Shown: positions 24,451 through 34,514, counted from the first letter of the stretch. The stretch: DNA of 64,000 nucleotides from Flavobacterium odoriferum (GCF_025499515.1 NZ_JAMKFA010000007.1:62001-126000), one strand, 5' to 3'. Made by a program: numbers and translations. Notes: generated by a model not told the origin, from the letters alone.

Positions 24451-27243
24451 ATGATACAACCCGATTTTTCAACGTTAGAACCTAAAAAAAACATCTTAAT
24501 AAAAGGAGCTCAATTGCACAACCTTAAAAATTTAGATGTTGCCATTCCACGAAACAAATTAGTAGTAATTACTGGTCTTTCAGGTTCTGGAAAATCGAGT
24601 TTAGCTTTTGATACTTTGTATGCCGAAGGTCAACGCAGATATGTTGAAAGTTTATCTTCATACGCACGACAATTCCTTGGAAGATTAGACAAACCTAAAG
24701 TAGAATACATCAAAGGAATTGCTCCTGCGATTGCCATTGAACAAAAGGTAAACACAAGCAATGCGCGTTCTACCGTAGGAACTTCTACCGAAATTTATGA
24801 TTATTTAAAATTGCTATTTGCCCGAATTGGAAAAACCTACTCGCCTATTTCTAACAAAGAAGTAAAAAAAGATACGGTTTCAGATGTAATTAATGATATC
24901 AAAACATTTCCAATTGATAGCAAATGGCTACTGCTTTCTCCTATTCATTTAGAAGAAGGAAGAGCTTTAGAAGACAAACTAAAAATATTATTACAACAAG
25001 GTTTTGCTCGTATTTTAGTCGATAACGAAATGGTGCGTTTGGATACGTTAGACCAGCACCAATTGGACAACAAAGATATTCTGCTAATCGTTGACCGAAT
25101 CGTAGTTAAAACCGAAGAAGAATTCTATAATCGATTAGCTGATGCGGTACAAACCGCTTTTTACGAAGGAAAAGGTGTTTGCTATTTACAAGAAGTGGAT
25201 ACCAAAAAACGTTTGGAATATAGTGCTAATTTTGAATTGGATGGTATCACGTTCTTAGAACCAAATATTCACTTATTCAGCTTTAATAATCCTTACGGAG
25301 CTTGTCCAACATGTGAAGGCTATGGAAGTGTTATTGGAATTGATACCGATTTAGTGATTCCAAATACGGCTTTATCTGTTTATGAAAATGCTGTATTTCC
25401 TTGGCGTGGTGAAAGTATGAGTTGGTACCGAGATCAATTGGTAAACAATGCATATAAATTTGATTTTCCAATTCACAAACCATTTTTCGAACTTTCAGAT
25501 GAACAAAAACAACTGATTTGGGACGGAAATAAATATTTTACAGGATTAAACGATTTCTTTTCGGAATTAGAAGAGAAAAATTATAAAATTCAAAACCGCG
25601 TTTTACTTTCGAGATATAGAGGTAAAACAAAATGTCATACCTGTAAAGGAAAACGATTACGTCCAGAAGCTAATTATATTACTGTTGGGGGTAAAACAGT
25701 TTCTGATTTGGTTGATTTACCAATCGTAAATTTGATTGATTTCTTCAAAAAATTAGAATTAAACGAATACGATGCCAAAGTAGCCAAGCGTTTATTAATC
25801 GAAATCAACAATCGTTTAGACTTTTTATTCAATGTGGGATTGAGTTATTTGACGTTAAATCGTAATTCTAACTCACTTTCTGGAGGCGAATCACAACGAA
25901 TTAACTTAGCGACTTCGTTAGGAAGTAGTTTAGTAGGTTCGATGTACATTTTAGACGAACCAAGTATTGGTTTACACCCAAAAGATACTGAAAGATTAAT
26001 CGAGGTGTTGAAAGAACTTCGCGATTTAGGCAACACTGTTATCGTTGTTGAACATGACGAAGATATCATGAAAGCTGCAGATATGATTATCGATATTGGC
26101 CCAGAAGCAGGAACTCATGGAGGCGAATTAGTTGCACAAGGAACGTATGATGAAATCCTGAAATTTGATTCTTTAACCGCGAAATATTTGAATGGTCAAG
26201 AAGAAATTTCGGTACCAAAAACAAGAAGAAAATTCAAAAATCACATCGAAGTTATTGGTGCAAGAGAAAATAACTTAAAAAACGAAAACTTCACCTTTCC
26301 GTTAGAATGTTTAACCGTGATTACAGGTGTTTCGGGAAGTGGAAAAAGTACATTGGTAAAGAAAATTTTATTTCCTGCGATTCAAAAAAAATTAGAAGGT
26401 GTTGGTGAAAAAGCAGGACAATTTACCGAACTAGCAGGAAGTTTTTCGCACATCAAGCATATCGAATACGTAGATCAAAATCCAATTGGAAGAAGTTCGC
26501 GTTCGAATCCAGTAACTTACATTAAAGCGTATGATGATATTCGTGAATTATTTGCCAAACAAAACGTTTCAAAACTAAGAAATTATCAAGCGAAACATTT
26601 CTCATTCAACGTAGATGGCGGAAGATGTGAAGTTTGTAAAGGCGATGGCGAAGTAACCATCGAAATGCAATTTATGGCAGACGTTCATTTAGAATGCGAA
26701 GCTTGTAACGGAAAACGTTTCAAAAAAGAAGTGTTAGAAGTTACTTTCGAAGGAAAAAACATTGATGACATTTTAAAAATGACCATTGATGAAGCATTGA
26801 ATTTCTTTACCGAACAAAAACAGACAAAAATCACGCAAAAATTACAATCTTTGCAAGATGTTGGTTTAGGTTATGTGCAATTAGGACAATCGTCTTCTAC
26901 CCTTTCTGGTGGCGAGGCACAGCGTATTAAATTGGCTTCGTTCTTAGTAAAAGGAACCATAAAAGACAAAGCGTTATTTGTATTCGACGAACCCACAACA
27001 GGTTTGCATTTTCACGATATTAAAAAATTATTAGCTTCGTTTGATGCTTTATTGGATAAAGGACATTCAATTATTGTAATTGAACACAATTTAGATTTAA
27101 TCAAATGTGCTGATTATATTTTAGATATTGGTCCAGAAGGTGGTGAAAATGGCGGAAAATTAATGGCTTTTGGCACACCAGAAGAAGTGGCTAAAAACAA
27201 GAATTCAATTACAGGAAAATATTTAAAAGAGAAACTAAAATAA
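24451..27243 (+). CDS. uvrA: Excinuclease ABC subunit UvrA
   Basis: DNA damage recognition ATPase of nucleotide excision repair, 930 aa. Two ABC modules are seen: the first Walker [13 protein letters not shown] near residue 43, the first ABC signature [16 protein letters not shown] at about 478, the second Walker [11 protein letters not shown] at about 630, and the second signature [15 protein letters not shown] at about 825. Zinc-finger pairs CPTCEGYG and CHTCKGKR lie in the first half and CEVCKGDG and CEACNGKR in the second. The stop overlaps the start of the LETM1-related gene by one base. Confidence 0.98.
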   Translation: MIQPDFSTLEPKKNILIKGAQLHNLKNLDVAIPRNKLVVITGLSGSGKSSLAFDTLYAEGQRRYVESLSSYARQFLGRLDKPKVEYIKGIAPAIAIEQKVNTSNARSTVGTSTEIYDYLKLLFARIGKTYSPISNKEVKKDTVSDVINDIKTFPIDSKWLLLSPIHLEEGRALEDKLKILLQQGFARILVDNEMVRLDTLDQHQLDNKDILLIVDRIVVKTEEEFYNRLADAVQTAFYEGKGVCYLQEVDTKKRLEYSANFELDGITFLEPNIHLFSFNNPYGACPTCEGYGSVIGIDTDLVIPNTALSVYENAVFPWRGESMSWYRDQLVNNAYKFDFPIHKPFFELSDEQKQLIWDGNKYFTGLNDFFSELEEKNYKIQNRVLLSRYRGKTKCHTCKGKRLRPEANYITVGGKTVSDLVDLPIVNLIDFFKKLELNEYDAKVAKRLLIEINNRLDFLFNVGLSYLTLNRNSNSLSGGESQRINLATSLGSSLVGSMYILDEPSIGLHPKDTERLIEVLKELRDLGNTVIVVEHDEDIMKAADMIIDIGPEAGTHGGELVAQGTYDEILKFDSLTAKYLNGQEEISVPKTRRKFKNHIEVIGARENNLKNENFTFPLECLTVITGVSGSGKSTLVKKILFPAIQKKLEGVGEKAGQFTELAGSFSHIKHIEYVDQNPIGRSSRSNPVTYIKAYDDIRELFAKQNVSKLRNYQAKHFSFNVDGGRCEVCKGDGEVTIEMQFMADVHLECEACNGKRFKKEVLEVTFEGKNIDDILKMTIDEALNFFTEQKQTKITQKLQSLQDVGLGYVQLGQSSSTLSGGEAQRIKLASFLVKGTIKDKALFVFDEPTTGLHFHDIKKLLASFDALLDKGHSIIVIEHNLDLIKCADYILDIGPEGGENGGKLMAFGTPEEVAKNKNSITGKYLKEKLK

Positions 27244-28439
27244 TGATAAACCCTTCTGCAAACGGTTGGATTGACAAGTTTTTTGCTGAAAATCGTGAAA
27301 ATTTCATTGATTTTCAAGGCGATTATTTGTCATTTTATGAGAGTTGTAGAAAAACAGGTTTTATTTATGGTTATGTGGTTAATTTTCAATTAAAAGAAAA
27401 TCTAAACACTACAAAATGGTCGTATGATGAAATTACAAAAGTTGGGTTTTTAAACACCTTATTTTCGGTTTATTCACTTGAAAATAAAGACGTTAATTCA
27501 AAAGATTTTATTAGTTCGGTTTACCGATTTTACAACATCATTCAACCAGAAAATCTGAATTTTATTAAGAAAATGTTGCCTGAAGGCTCTCACAGTTCAC
27601 GATTGGAAAAAGTGATTGACGACAGAATTCAAACCAATCAGAATACCATTAGTAAAAACTTTTCTCACATCATAACCAATGCATTATTGTTTATTGATGT
27701 TTTAGCATTTCATTACTATCTAAAAAACAACGAATTAGATTCAGATTATCTAAAAAACATAGAATCGGATTGTATTAAAATTGTTTCATTGGCATTAAAA
27801 ACGAAAAAAAACAAGTCTAAATACGATGAGTTATTGGTAAAATTATTTGAAAACTCTATTCGTTATACCAAATTTTCAACCATTGATTCAATTGAATTTT
27901 CGGATATTAAATTGCTAAAATATACCGAAATATTAGAGAAATTATACTTGTTGGATATGGCGCAAATGGCGTTGTGGAGCGATGAAAAATTAGAGGAAAA
28001 CGAAATTGATTTTCTAAAAAACATCAATACTGATTTAGGTTTAGAAGCTACAATTCTTGACAAAAGCATTAACGATATTAACTTTTTCATCAATCAGTAT
28101 AAAGCTGAAATTCCTTTTTTTAATTTTTCAAATCCAATTAAACATTTTTACGATCAGGCCAATAAAAATGTAACCAAACTGATCATTCGCAACAAAGACC
28201 GATTAACTAAGGAAATCAAAGAAAGTGGTGAATTAATGCAACTTTTAGCCAAATCAACCCGAAAAGATTTGAGTAAAGAAGAAAAAAAGAAAGTAAAAAA
28301 ACAGTTACTCGATATCTGTAAAACAGTGCCATCGTTAACTATCTTTTTACTTCCAGGTGGCGGCTTATTATTGCCTATTTTAATAAAATTTATTCCTCAG
28401 TTATTGCCTTCTGCTTTTAATGAGAATTTGGATGATTAA
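27243..28439 (+). CDS. LETM1-related protein
   Basis: 398 aa. The last 100 residues contain the LETM1-like region (KEIKESGELMQLLAKSTRKDLSKEEKKKVKKQLLDICKTVPSL, followed by the hydrophobic FLLPGGGLLLPILIKFIP segment). In mitochondria LETM1 acts in cation/proton exchange. Flavobacterial homologues are labelled LETM1-related biofilm-associated protein, but I know of no functional test. The long helical N-terminal part is not recognised. It overlaps uvrA by one base and the carbonic anhydrase gene by four at its end (tail-to-tail). Confidence 0.8.
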   Translation: MINPSANGWIDKFFAENRENFIDFQGDYLSFYESCRKTGFIYGYVVNFQLKENLNTTKWSYDEITKVGFLNTLFSVYSLENKDVNSKDFISSVYRFYNIIQPENLNFIKKMLPEGSHSSRLEKVIDDRIQTNQNTISKNFSHIITNALLFIDVLAFHYYLKNNELDSDYLKNIESDCIKIVSLALKTKKNKSKYDELLVKLFENSIRYTKFSTIDSIEFSDIKLLKYTEILEKLYLLDMAQMALWSDEKLEENEIDFLKNINTDLGLEATILDKSINDINFFINQYKAEIPFFNFSNPIKHFYDQANKNVTKLIIRNKDRLTKEIKESGELMQLLAKSTRKDLSKEEKKKVKKQLLDICKTVPSLTIFLLPGGGLLLPILIKFIPQLLPSAFNENLDD

Positions 28440-29077
28440 AACTTCAATTGATACACATCATCTAAATCCTTATCACAACTAAAATTTACACCTAAATCGG
28501 TAACGTAACCATCGTTTAGTCCGTAAACCCAACCGTGTAAGGATAATTCTTGTCCGTTTTTCCAAGCATTTTGAACAATGGAAGTTTTCGCTAAATCCAT
28601 GACTTGTTCTTTTACATTGATTTCAACAAATTTATTAAAACGTTCCTTCTCATTTTCAATGGCATCTAACTCTTTTTGATGAAAACGATATACGTCTTTA
28701 ATATGTCTAATCCAATTGTCGATAATTCCGATAGAACTGTTTCCCATTGCGGCTTTAACACCACCGCAACCATAATGTCCGCAAACAATTACGTGTTTTA
28801 CTTTTAAGGCGTTTACTGCATAATCTAACACACTTAGCATATTCATATCAGAATGTACCACCATATTGGCAATGTTTCTGTGTACAAAAACTTCTCCAGG
28901 TTCAGCACCAATGATTTCATTTGCTGGAACTCTACTATCTGAACAGCCAATCCATAAAAGTGGTGGATTTTGTCCGTCGGCTAAATTTTTGAAATAATTT
29001 GGGCTTATGGCTAACTTGTTTTCCACCCATTTTTTGTTATTATCTAATATCTTTTTATAAAAATCGCTCATTATCAT
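28436..29077 (-). CDS. can: Beta-class carbonic anhydrase
   Basis: Zinc enzyme interconverting CO2 and bicarbonate. Metal ligands and catalytic dyad: Cys45, Asp47 and Arg49 in GCSDSRVP, then His and Cys in GHYGCGGVKAA. 213 aa is typical. The start could be two codons later (MSDFYKK). It converges with the LETM1-related gene by 4 bases. A second, distinct carbonic anhydrase gene follows upstream on the same strand, separated by a terminator. Confidence 0.96.
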   Translation of the reverse strand: MIMSDFYKKILDNNKKWVENKLAISPNYFKNLADGQNPPLLWIGCSDSRVPANEIIGAEPGEVFVHRNIANMVVHSDMNMLSVLDYAVNALKVKHVIVCGHYGCGGVKAAMGNSSIGIIDNWIRHIKDVYRFHQKELDAIENEKERFNKFVEINVKEQVMDLAKTSIVQNAWKNGQELSLHGWVYGLNDGYVTDLGVNFSCDKDLDDVYQLKF

Positions 29078-29105
29078 TGTGTATGTGGTATCAAATATAA
29101 AATAA

Positions 29106-29153
29106 AAAAGCTATCAATTCAGTATTAAATTTTGGTGAAGTGATAGCTTTTTA
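29106..29153 (-). terminator. Long-stem terminator between the two carbonic anhydrase genes
   Basis: Perfect 12-base arms AAAAAGCTATCA/TGATAGCTTTTT with a 24-base loop. On the minus strand it lies after the second carbonic anhydrase gene and before the start of the first, so the two are separate transcription units or the downstream one is attenuated. Confidence 0.65.
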
Positions 29154-29175
29154 AAATTATTGGTAAAAATTTATT

Positions 29176-29859
29176 TTAGTGTCTTAATGCTGCAACTGTG
29201 AATTCAGGATTCAAATCGTCTTTAATGTACATGACATCATCGTAGAAAATTACTTTTCCCGATTCGATATCGTGCATTGCACCAACGATTCCGATTTGAC
29301 CTTCTTCTAGCATTTGCTCTAAAACAAAACTTCTTTCAATGATGTTTTTTACATTTCGTTTCACATTGATTTCTGCGACGTTTTCAACGAATTCGCTGTT
29401 TTTTGAAGTTCTGTTATCAGTTGTATCCTTTTCTTGATAAACTGCAGGTTGAATTTTAGATAGTAACTCTGTTAAATTACCCATTTCAACATGGTCACAA
29501 GCTCCTTTTACAGCGCCACATTTAGAATGTCCTAAAACAACGATTAGTTTAGAACCCGCTACTTTACAAGCAAATTCCATACTTCCTAAAATATCGGTAT
29601 TTACAATATTTCCAGCAATTCTTACCGAGAAAATATCACCTAATCCTTGGTCAAAAATTAATTCAGCAGAAGTTCTACTATCAATACAACTTAAAATTGT
29701 AGCAAAAGGCCATTGTCCATCGCGAGTTTCGTTTGCTTGTTCTAATAAATTTCTATTGGCTTTTAAATTATTTATAAAACGATCATTTCCCTCTTGTAAA
29801 AATTGTAATGCTTTACGAGGTGTCATTTGTGCTTGTGTTTCTTTGTTATGTGCTTTCAT
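29176..29859 (-). CDS. Second beta-class carbonic anhydrase
   Basis: 227 aa. The zinc-binding Cys-Asp-Arg motif is LSCIDSRTSAELIFDQGLGD and the His/Cys pair is GHSKCGAVKGACDH. It differs from the 28436 enzyme in the CIDSRT motif and C-terminal half, so the two are not a recent duplication. It lies 12 bases downstream of the SulP gene on the same strand, the arrangement expected for a bicarbonate transport pair. Confidence 0.95.
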   Translation of the reverse strand: MKAHNKETQAQMTPRKALQFLQEGNDRFINNLKANRNLLEQANETRDGQWPFATILSCIDSRTSAELIFDQGLGDIFSVRIAGNIVNTDILGSMEFACKVAGSKLIVVLGHSKCGAVKGACDHVEMGNLTELLSKIQPAVYQEKDTTDNRTSKNSEFVENVAEINVKRNVKNIIERSFVLEQMLEEGQIGIVGAMHDIESGKVIFYDDVMYIKDDLNPEFTVAALRH

Positions 29860-29870
29860 AGTAAGTTATA

Positions 29871-31466
29871 TTATTTTGTATCTTCTTTCGAATCTTTAAT
29901 TTTTACATGTTTAAATTCTGTATTATCTAAGTTATATTGGTCTTTGAAACCTTTTAATGTTAAATCAATTTCTTTATCTTCTGCCTTAACATTTCTGAAA
30001 TCTTTAATTAATTCCACAACATCAAAATCAATGTATTTGGTGTTTGAAGCATCAATAATCAATTTTGAACCATTTGGAATACTTGCCAATGTACTTTTAA
30101 TAGCTGCTTTATTTAAAAAGGAAACTTCCTGTGCTAATTTGATTGTAATTACATCGCCATCATTAAACGATTCTTTCTTAAATGAATAGGCGATTTTTAA
30201 ATTTTGGTATAAAATAAAAATGACGCTTACTGCTAAACCAATTCCAACACCTTTTAACAAATCAATACGAACTACTGCAATTACTGTAACTACAAAAGGA
30301 ATAAATTGCGAATATCCGTTATTCCATAAATGAACAAACACACTTGGTTTTGCTAATTTATATCCAACCATTAATAAAACCGCTGCTAAAGCCGCTAAAG
30401 GAATTTTATTTAAAATAAACGGAATGGAAAGAGCAAAAGTAAATAAAAGAAATCCATGAAAAATAGTTGAAAATTTAGTTCTACCTCCAGAATTTATATT
30501 GGCTGAGGAACGAACAACAACTGATGTCATAGGCAAACCACCTAATAAACCGCTTAGCATGTTACCAATTCCTTGTGCTTTTAATTCTCTATTCGTATCG
30601 GTAAATCTTTTATATGGATCTAATTTATCGGTTGCTTCGATACATAATAATGTTTCAATAGATGCAACAACAGCAATAGTTACGGCTACAATCCAAACTT
30701 TTTCATTTGTTAATGATGTGAAATTTGGCAATGCAAATCCGTTACTGATTTCGGTAAACGAAGGCAAACTTACTAGATGATTTTGGGTAACAATCGCTAA
30801 ACTTGAACCTGATTGAATAAAAAACTCATTCAATAAGATACTTACTACAACAACAACTAAAGCGCCAGGAACTACTTTTATATTTTTTAAAGCGGGAACT
30901 TTTTCCCAAGTAATTAAAATAGCTAACGATAAAAGTGCAATAATTAATGCTCCTGTATGAATATAATTTATCGATTCTATCAAAGTATCAAATGTAGTAT
31001 GACCTGATTTTTCAATATAAAAGAAATCGCCTTCATTGTCAACATCGTGACCGAAAGCATGCGGAATTTGTTTTAGAATAATAATGATTCCAATAGCTGC
31101 CAACATTCCTTCAATTACACTGGTAGGAAAATAATTAGAAAAACTTCCAGCTCTTAAAAAACCTAAGGCAATTTGGATTAATCCCGCTAAAATTACTGCT
31201 ACTAAGAAGATATCGAATCCACCTAAATCGGTAATTGCAGTTAAAACAATAGCTGTTAATCCAGCAGCTGGCCCCGTAACGCTCAATGAGGAATTACTAA
31301 GAAACCCAACAACTACACCACCGATTACACCCGAAACAATACCTGAAAACAATGGTGCACCAGATGCTAATGCAATTCCTAAACACAATGGCAAAGCCAC
31401 TAAAAATACAACAAGTCCAGCTGCAAGATCTCCTCTTACATTGGAAAAAATAGAATGATTATTCAT
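29871..31466 (-). CDS. SulP-family anion transporter (probable bicarbonate)
   Basis: 531 aa from ATG (MNNHSIFSNVRGDL); an ATG six codons earlier is possible. Ten or more membrane segments begin at VFLVALPLCLGIALASG, with the SulP-conserved SVTGPAAGLTAIVL and a C-terminal STAS domain (from about residue 440; KLIIDASNTKYIDFDVVELI). SulP proteins carry sulfate, bicarbonate or other anions. Pairing with a carbonic anhydrase gene points to bicarbonate (BicA-like), but the sequence alone does not prove the substrate. Confidence 0.93.
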   Translation of the reverse strand: MNNHSIFSNVRGDLAAGLVVFLVALPLCLGIALASGAPLFSGIVSGVIGGVVVGFLSNSSLSVTGPAAGLTAIVLTAITDLGGFDIFLVAVILAGLIQIALGFLRAGSFSNYFPTSVIEGMLAAIGIIIILKQIPHAFGHDVDNEGDFFYIEKSGHTTFDTLIESINYIHTGALIIALLSLAILITWEKVPALKNIKVVPGALVVVVVSILLNEFFIQSGSSLAIVTQNHLVSLPSFTEISNGFALPNFTSLTNEKVWIVAVTIAVVASIETLLCIEATDKLDPYKRFTDTNRELKAQGIGNMLSGLLGGLPMTSVVVRSSANINSGGRTKFSTIFHGFLLFTFALSIPFILNKIPLAALAAVLLMVGYKLAKPSVFVHLWNNGYSQFIPFVVTVIAVVRIDLLKGVGIGLAVSVIFILYQNLKIAYSFKKESFNDGDVITIKLAQEVSFLNKAAIKSTLASIPNGSKLIIDASNTKYIDFDVVELIKDFRNVKAEDKEIDLTLKGFKDQYNLDNTEFKHVKIKDSKEDTK

Positions 31467-31530
31467 AAAATAATATAAATACATTAATACTACACTTCAA
31501 AGATTGAAGCGCTAAAAAATTTAAAATGTA

Positions 31531-31821
31531 TTATATTAAATTGGGAGGTGGTGAAAAAATCTGATGCGCTAAGTTAAAAAATGCTACATCATGTTTTGTA
31601 GAAATATCAAATGCTTTACTTTCTTCTAAATCTATATTTAAAAGAGAATAATGATTTGACGGAATCGATTTTATTTCATTAAATGGCGCATGATTTTCTT
31701 CTTCTTCACACATACTATAAAAATAGGATGTATCTACTTTATCATCTATCATACCAACTAGTGTTGGCGTAGACAAAAAAGTAATAAAAATGAATAAAAC
31801 TATGTTTACCAAAAATTTCAT
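31531..31821 (-). CDS. Small secreted or membrane protein of unknown function
   Basis: 96 aa: an N-terminal hydrophobic segment (FLVNIVLFIFITFLSTPTLV) that is a signal peptide or anchor, then an acidic region (SMCEEEENHAPF) and the C-terminal tail FSPPPNLI. Small proteins with a proline-rich PPP end are common before transport genes in flavobacteria. It lies between the SulP and dps genes on the same strand, with its own spacer on both sides. No function assigned. Confidence 0.6.
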   Translation of the reverse strand: MKFLVNIVLFIFITFLSTPTLVGMIDDKVDTSYFYSMCEEEENHAPFNEIKSIPSNHYSLLNIDLEESKAFDISTKHDVAFFNLAHQIFSPPPNLI

Positions 31822-31870
31822 GTGGCGAAAATACTATTTCTGAAGGGTAAATATCTTAATTTTTTTATAA

Positions 31871-31894
31871 AAAAACCACTCTAAAGTGGTTTTT
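31871..31894 (-). terminator. Terminator of dps
   Basis: Perfect arms AAAAACCACT/AGTGGTTTTT with loop CTAA, directly after the dps stop on the minus strand. Confidence 0.85.
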
Positions 31895-31898
31895 ACTA

Positions 31899-32378
31899 TT
31901 AAATTTCTTCTTCCATCCAAGCTTTGAGCATCCAATTGGTCTTTTCTTGCTCTGCAATAAAATCACTCATCATCGAATTTGTTCCTTCGTCGTTGATATC
32001 GGCTGCTTTGGCTAAAATGACTCTTTCCACCTGTAACAAAACACTCAATGACTCTAAAATCAATTGAATAGCTTCTACATCTTTAGAAATGTTTTTTCCA
32101 ATTTGCAACTTACTGTTTTCAATATAATCGGCGAAAGTATGCAATGGTGTTCCTCCTAATGTTAAAACACGTTCAGCAATTAAGTCAATTTTAATCTGAC
32201 TATCGTTATATAATTCTTCAAATTTTAAATGCAAATCAAAAAAACGTTTTCCGCGAATATTCCAATGCAAACCTCTTAAATTTTGATAATAAATCTGAAA
32301 ATTAGATAATAAACCATTCAATTCATTTACTAATTCTTCCGATTCTTTAATTGGCAATCCTAAACTATTTGTTTTCAT
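31899..32378 (-). CDS. dps: Dps ferritin-like DNA-protection protein
   Basis: 159 aa. Forms a dodecameric cage that oxidises and stores iron, consuming H2O2. The ferroxidase ligands are in RGLHWNIRGKRFFDLHLKFEELYND (His, Asp, Glu). It is divergent from oxyR with 97 bases between, the usual arrangement for an OxyR-activated dps. The start is the ATG of MKTNSLGLPIKESEE. Confidence 0.96.
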   Translation of the reverse strand: MKTNSLGLPIKESEELVNELNGLLSNFQIYYQNLRGLHWNIRGKRFFDLHLKFEELYNDSQIKIDLIAERVLTLGGTPLHTFADYIENSKLQIGKNISKDVEAIQLILESLSVLLQVERVILAKAADINDEGTNSMMSDFIAEQEKTNWMLKAWMEEEI

Positions 32379-32397
32379 TTTGTTTGTTTTTCTATCT

Positions 32398-32405
32398 CAA
32401 ATTTA
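32398..32405 (-). promoter_or_regulatory. -7 element of dps
   Basis: On the minus strand TAAATTTG matches TAnnTTTG and lies 19 bases before the dps ATG. It overlaps the region where an OxyR site would be expected between the divergent genes. Confidence 0.6.
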
Positions 32406-32448
32406 CAAAATACCTTAACCAATTCCTATAAATTTAATTGATTGTTTT

Positions 32449-32456
32449 TATATTTG
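32449..32456 (+). promoter_or_regulatory. -7 element of oxyR
   Basis: TATATTTG matches TAnnTTTG, 19 bases before the oxyR ATG. It faces the dps promoter, whose -7 element is about 45 bases away, so one OxyR binding region could serve both genes. Confidence 0.65.
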
Positions 32457-32475
32457 CATCAAAATTATCAATACA

Positions 32476-33417
32476 ATGACTATTACTCAATTATACTATG
32501 TTTTGGCAGTGGCCGAATACAAAAATTTCACTTTAGCAGCAGAAAAATGTTTTGTTACACAACCTACTTTAAGTATGCAAATCCAAAAATTAGAAGACGA
32601 ACTGTCTATTTTAATTTTTGACCGTAGTAAAAAACCAATTTTATTAACTGAAGTAGGTGAAAAAATCGTAAACCAAGCCAAAAACATAGTCAATGAAGCA
32701 GGAAGAATCAAAGATATTGTAGACCAACAAAAAGGATATATTGGTGGAGAATTTAAAGTTGGGATTATTCCAACGGTGATGCCAACATTATTACCTATGT
32801 TTTTGAATAATTTTATTAAGAAATATCCAAAAGTTAATTTAATTATTGAAGAACAAACCACAGAAGAAATCATCAAACGATTAAAAAACGGACATTTAGA
32901 TTGTGCCATTGCTGCAACGCCATTGGAAGAAGAAAATCTAAAAGAAATTGTTTTATACTACGAACCTTTTGTTGCTTACATTCCTGAAAATCACAACAGT
33001 TTTGACAAAAAAGAAATTACTATCGAAGACATTGATTTAGACACAATTTTACTTTTACAAGACGGACATTGCTTTAGAAACGGAATTTTAAACTTGTGCA
33101 AAAACAACAAATACATTGTAGATAGTCATTTTCAATTGGAAAGTGGTAGTTTTGAAACTTTAATCAAATTAGCTGATGAAGGTTTGGGAACCACTTTGTT
33201 ACCATATTTGCATACATTAGATTTGAACGAAAAAAACAAATTAAAACTTAGACCTTTCAAAGATCCAAAACCAGCAAGAGAAGTAAGTTTAATTTACCCA
33301 AAAAATGAATTAAAAATCCATATTATTAATGCTTTACGCGATGTGATATCGGGAGTTGTTAGAGGTGCAATTGCATTTAGTGATGTAGAAATTATAAGTC
33401 CAAAAAACAAAAAATAA
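32476..33417 (+). CDS. oxyR: LysR-type peroxide sensor OxyR
   Basis: 313 aa. N-terminal winged helix-turn-helix (FTLAAEKCFVTQPTLSMQIQKLE), then a substrate-type sensor domain. The redox cysteines fall at Cys199 (LLLQDGHCFRNG) and Cys208 (LNLCKNN), the same residue numbers as in the E. coli protein, so the disulfide switch is present. Divergent from dps. Closed by a terminator. Confidence 0.96.
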   Translation: MTITQLYYVLAVAEYKNFTLAAEKCFVTQPTLSMQIQKLEDELSILIFDRSKKPILLTEVGEKIVNQAKNIVNEAGRIKDIVDQQKGYIGGEFKVGIIPTVMPTLLPMFLNNFIKKYPKVNLIIEEQTTEEIIKRLKNGHLDCAIAATPLEEENLKEIVLYYEPFVAYIPENHNSFDKKEITIEDIDLDTILLLQDGHCFRNGILNLCKNNKYIVDSHFQLESGSFETLIKLADEGLGTTLLPYLHTLDLNEKNKLKLRPFKDPKPAREVSLIYPKNELKIHIINALRDVISGVVRGAIAFSDVEIISPKNKK

Positions 33418-33426
33418 TAAAACAAA

Positions 33427-33453
33427 AAAAGTCCCGCATTTAACGGGACTTTT
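33427..33453 (+). terminator. Terminator of oxyR
   Basis: AAAAGTCCCG/CGGGACTTTT arms with loop CATTTAA and T-rich tail. The small minus-strand gene also ends here, so it may serve both. Confidence 0.8.
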
Positions 33454-33456
33454 ATT

Positions 33457-33651
33457 TTAGTTGATATAGATTAAACATTGTCTTAATTCGGGCTTTTCTT
33501 CAGTGAACTGTAAAAGCCACTCTCTTAATTGCTCAATTTCGTATGGAAGTAAATTTTTAATTGCTTTTTCTAATTCTTTACAGAATAATTTTGCATCAAA
33601 ACTCACTCTTTCCAAAATAGATTTGGTGTAAGAAAACATTGCTCGGGGCAT
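33457..33651 (-). CDS. 64-aa conserved protein
   Basis: A 64-aa acidic-basic protein (MPRAMFSYTKSILERVSFDA, CKELEKAIKNLLPYEIEQLR, EKPELRQCLIYIN). Helical and soluble, with two cysteines, no signal peptide. I recall close relatives in other flavobacteria but no named family. It starts at ATG and is followed by the oxyR terminator on its 3' side. Function unknown. Confidence 0.65.
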   Translation of the reverse strand: MPRAMFSYTKSILERVSFDAKLFCKELEKAIKNLLPYEIEQLREWLLQFTEEKPELRQCLIYIN

Positions 33652-33782
33652 ATTAATACTATTTTATTGGTTTGAATAGTGATAAGAACTTATTGTAAAG
33701 TTAAACAAAAAATGTTTCGAAAACGATATAGTTGATAAAAAAAATGCTAAATTTTTGCTAAATTTTTATTTAACACGAAAAA

Positions 33783-34448
33783 TTACAGTCTTTTTGTTGC
33801 TCGAAGCATTTCACGTTTTCCTGGAGCACCAGGTAGTTTTTCAACTGAAAATCCAGCATTTAGCATCGCTTTTCTTATTGGCGTTCTGCATGCATAAGTA
33901 ACTAAAACACCATTTGGTAATAATGCTTCATACATCTTTTTAAAAATAACTTCACTCCACAATTCGGGTTGTAATGGAAATCCGAAAGCATCAAAATAAA
34001 TTAAATTGAATTGATTTTTATCTTCAATATCCTGAAAAAACTGCTTTCTTTTTGTTAAACTAAAGTTAGCTGTTATTAGATTATCAATTTCCCAACTGCA
34101 ATTATGCATTGTTTCAAAAATTGATTTAAAATCTGCCGCTTGTAATTCAGAAACATAATTCATTTGAAGTACTTCTTCAGCAGAAATTGGATAGGCTTCT
34201 ACTCCAACGTAATTTACTTTTTCTTTATTTAAAGTTTCTAAAAAAGTGATAAAGGCATTTAAACCTGTACCAAATCCAATTTCTAAAATCGAAATAGAAT
34301 CCTTATTTTGAAACAAATCCAATCCGTTTTTTATAAAAACATGTTTCGCCTCCTGAATTGCACCATGTGTAGAATGGTAATTTTCATCCCATTCTGGAAT
34401 TCGGATTGTGGTTGAACCATCGTCAGTAATTATAATTTCTCTTTTCAT
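33783..34448 (-). CDS. mnmD: tRNA-modifying methyltransferase MnmD
   Basis: 221 aa from the ATG giving MKREIIITDDGSTTIRI; a longer frame would run 13 codons into a terminator hairpin. SAM-dependent fold: LEIGFGTGLNAF is the SAM-binding loop, YFDAFGFPLQPELWS the substrate region and VTYACRTPIRKAMLNAGFSVEKLPGAPGKREML the C-terminal signature of the methyltransferase domain that completes 5-methylaminomethyl-2-thiouridine at the wobble position. In E. coli it is fused to MnmC's oxidase; here it stands alone. Confidence 0.93.
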   Translation of the reverse strand: MKREIIITDDGSTTIRIPEWDENYHSTHGAIQEAKHVFIKNGLDLFQNKDSISILEIGFGTGLNAFITFLETLNKEKVNYVGVEAYPISAEEVLQMNYVSELQAADFKSIFETMHNCSWEIDNLITANFSLTKRKQFFQDIEDKNQFNLIYFDAFGFPLQPELWSEVIFKKMYEALLPNGVLVTYACRTPIRKAMLNAGFSVEKLPGAPGKREMLRATKRL

Positions 34449-34468
34449 TGGATTTGGTAGCATAAAAA

Positions 34469-34492
34469 AAGGTTTAAGAAAACTCAAACCTT
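34469..34492 (-). terminator. Terminator of the TPR gene
   Basis: On the minus strand the AAGGTTTGAG arm pairs with CTTAAACCTT (one G-T pair) and is followed by a T-run. It lies upstream of the mnmD ATG, which supports the shorter mnmD start. Confidence 0.75.
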
Positions 34493-34514
34493 AATTTTTA
34501 TTGTTTAAGATAAA

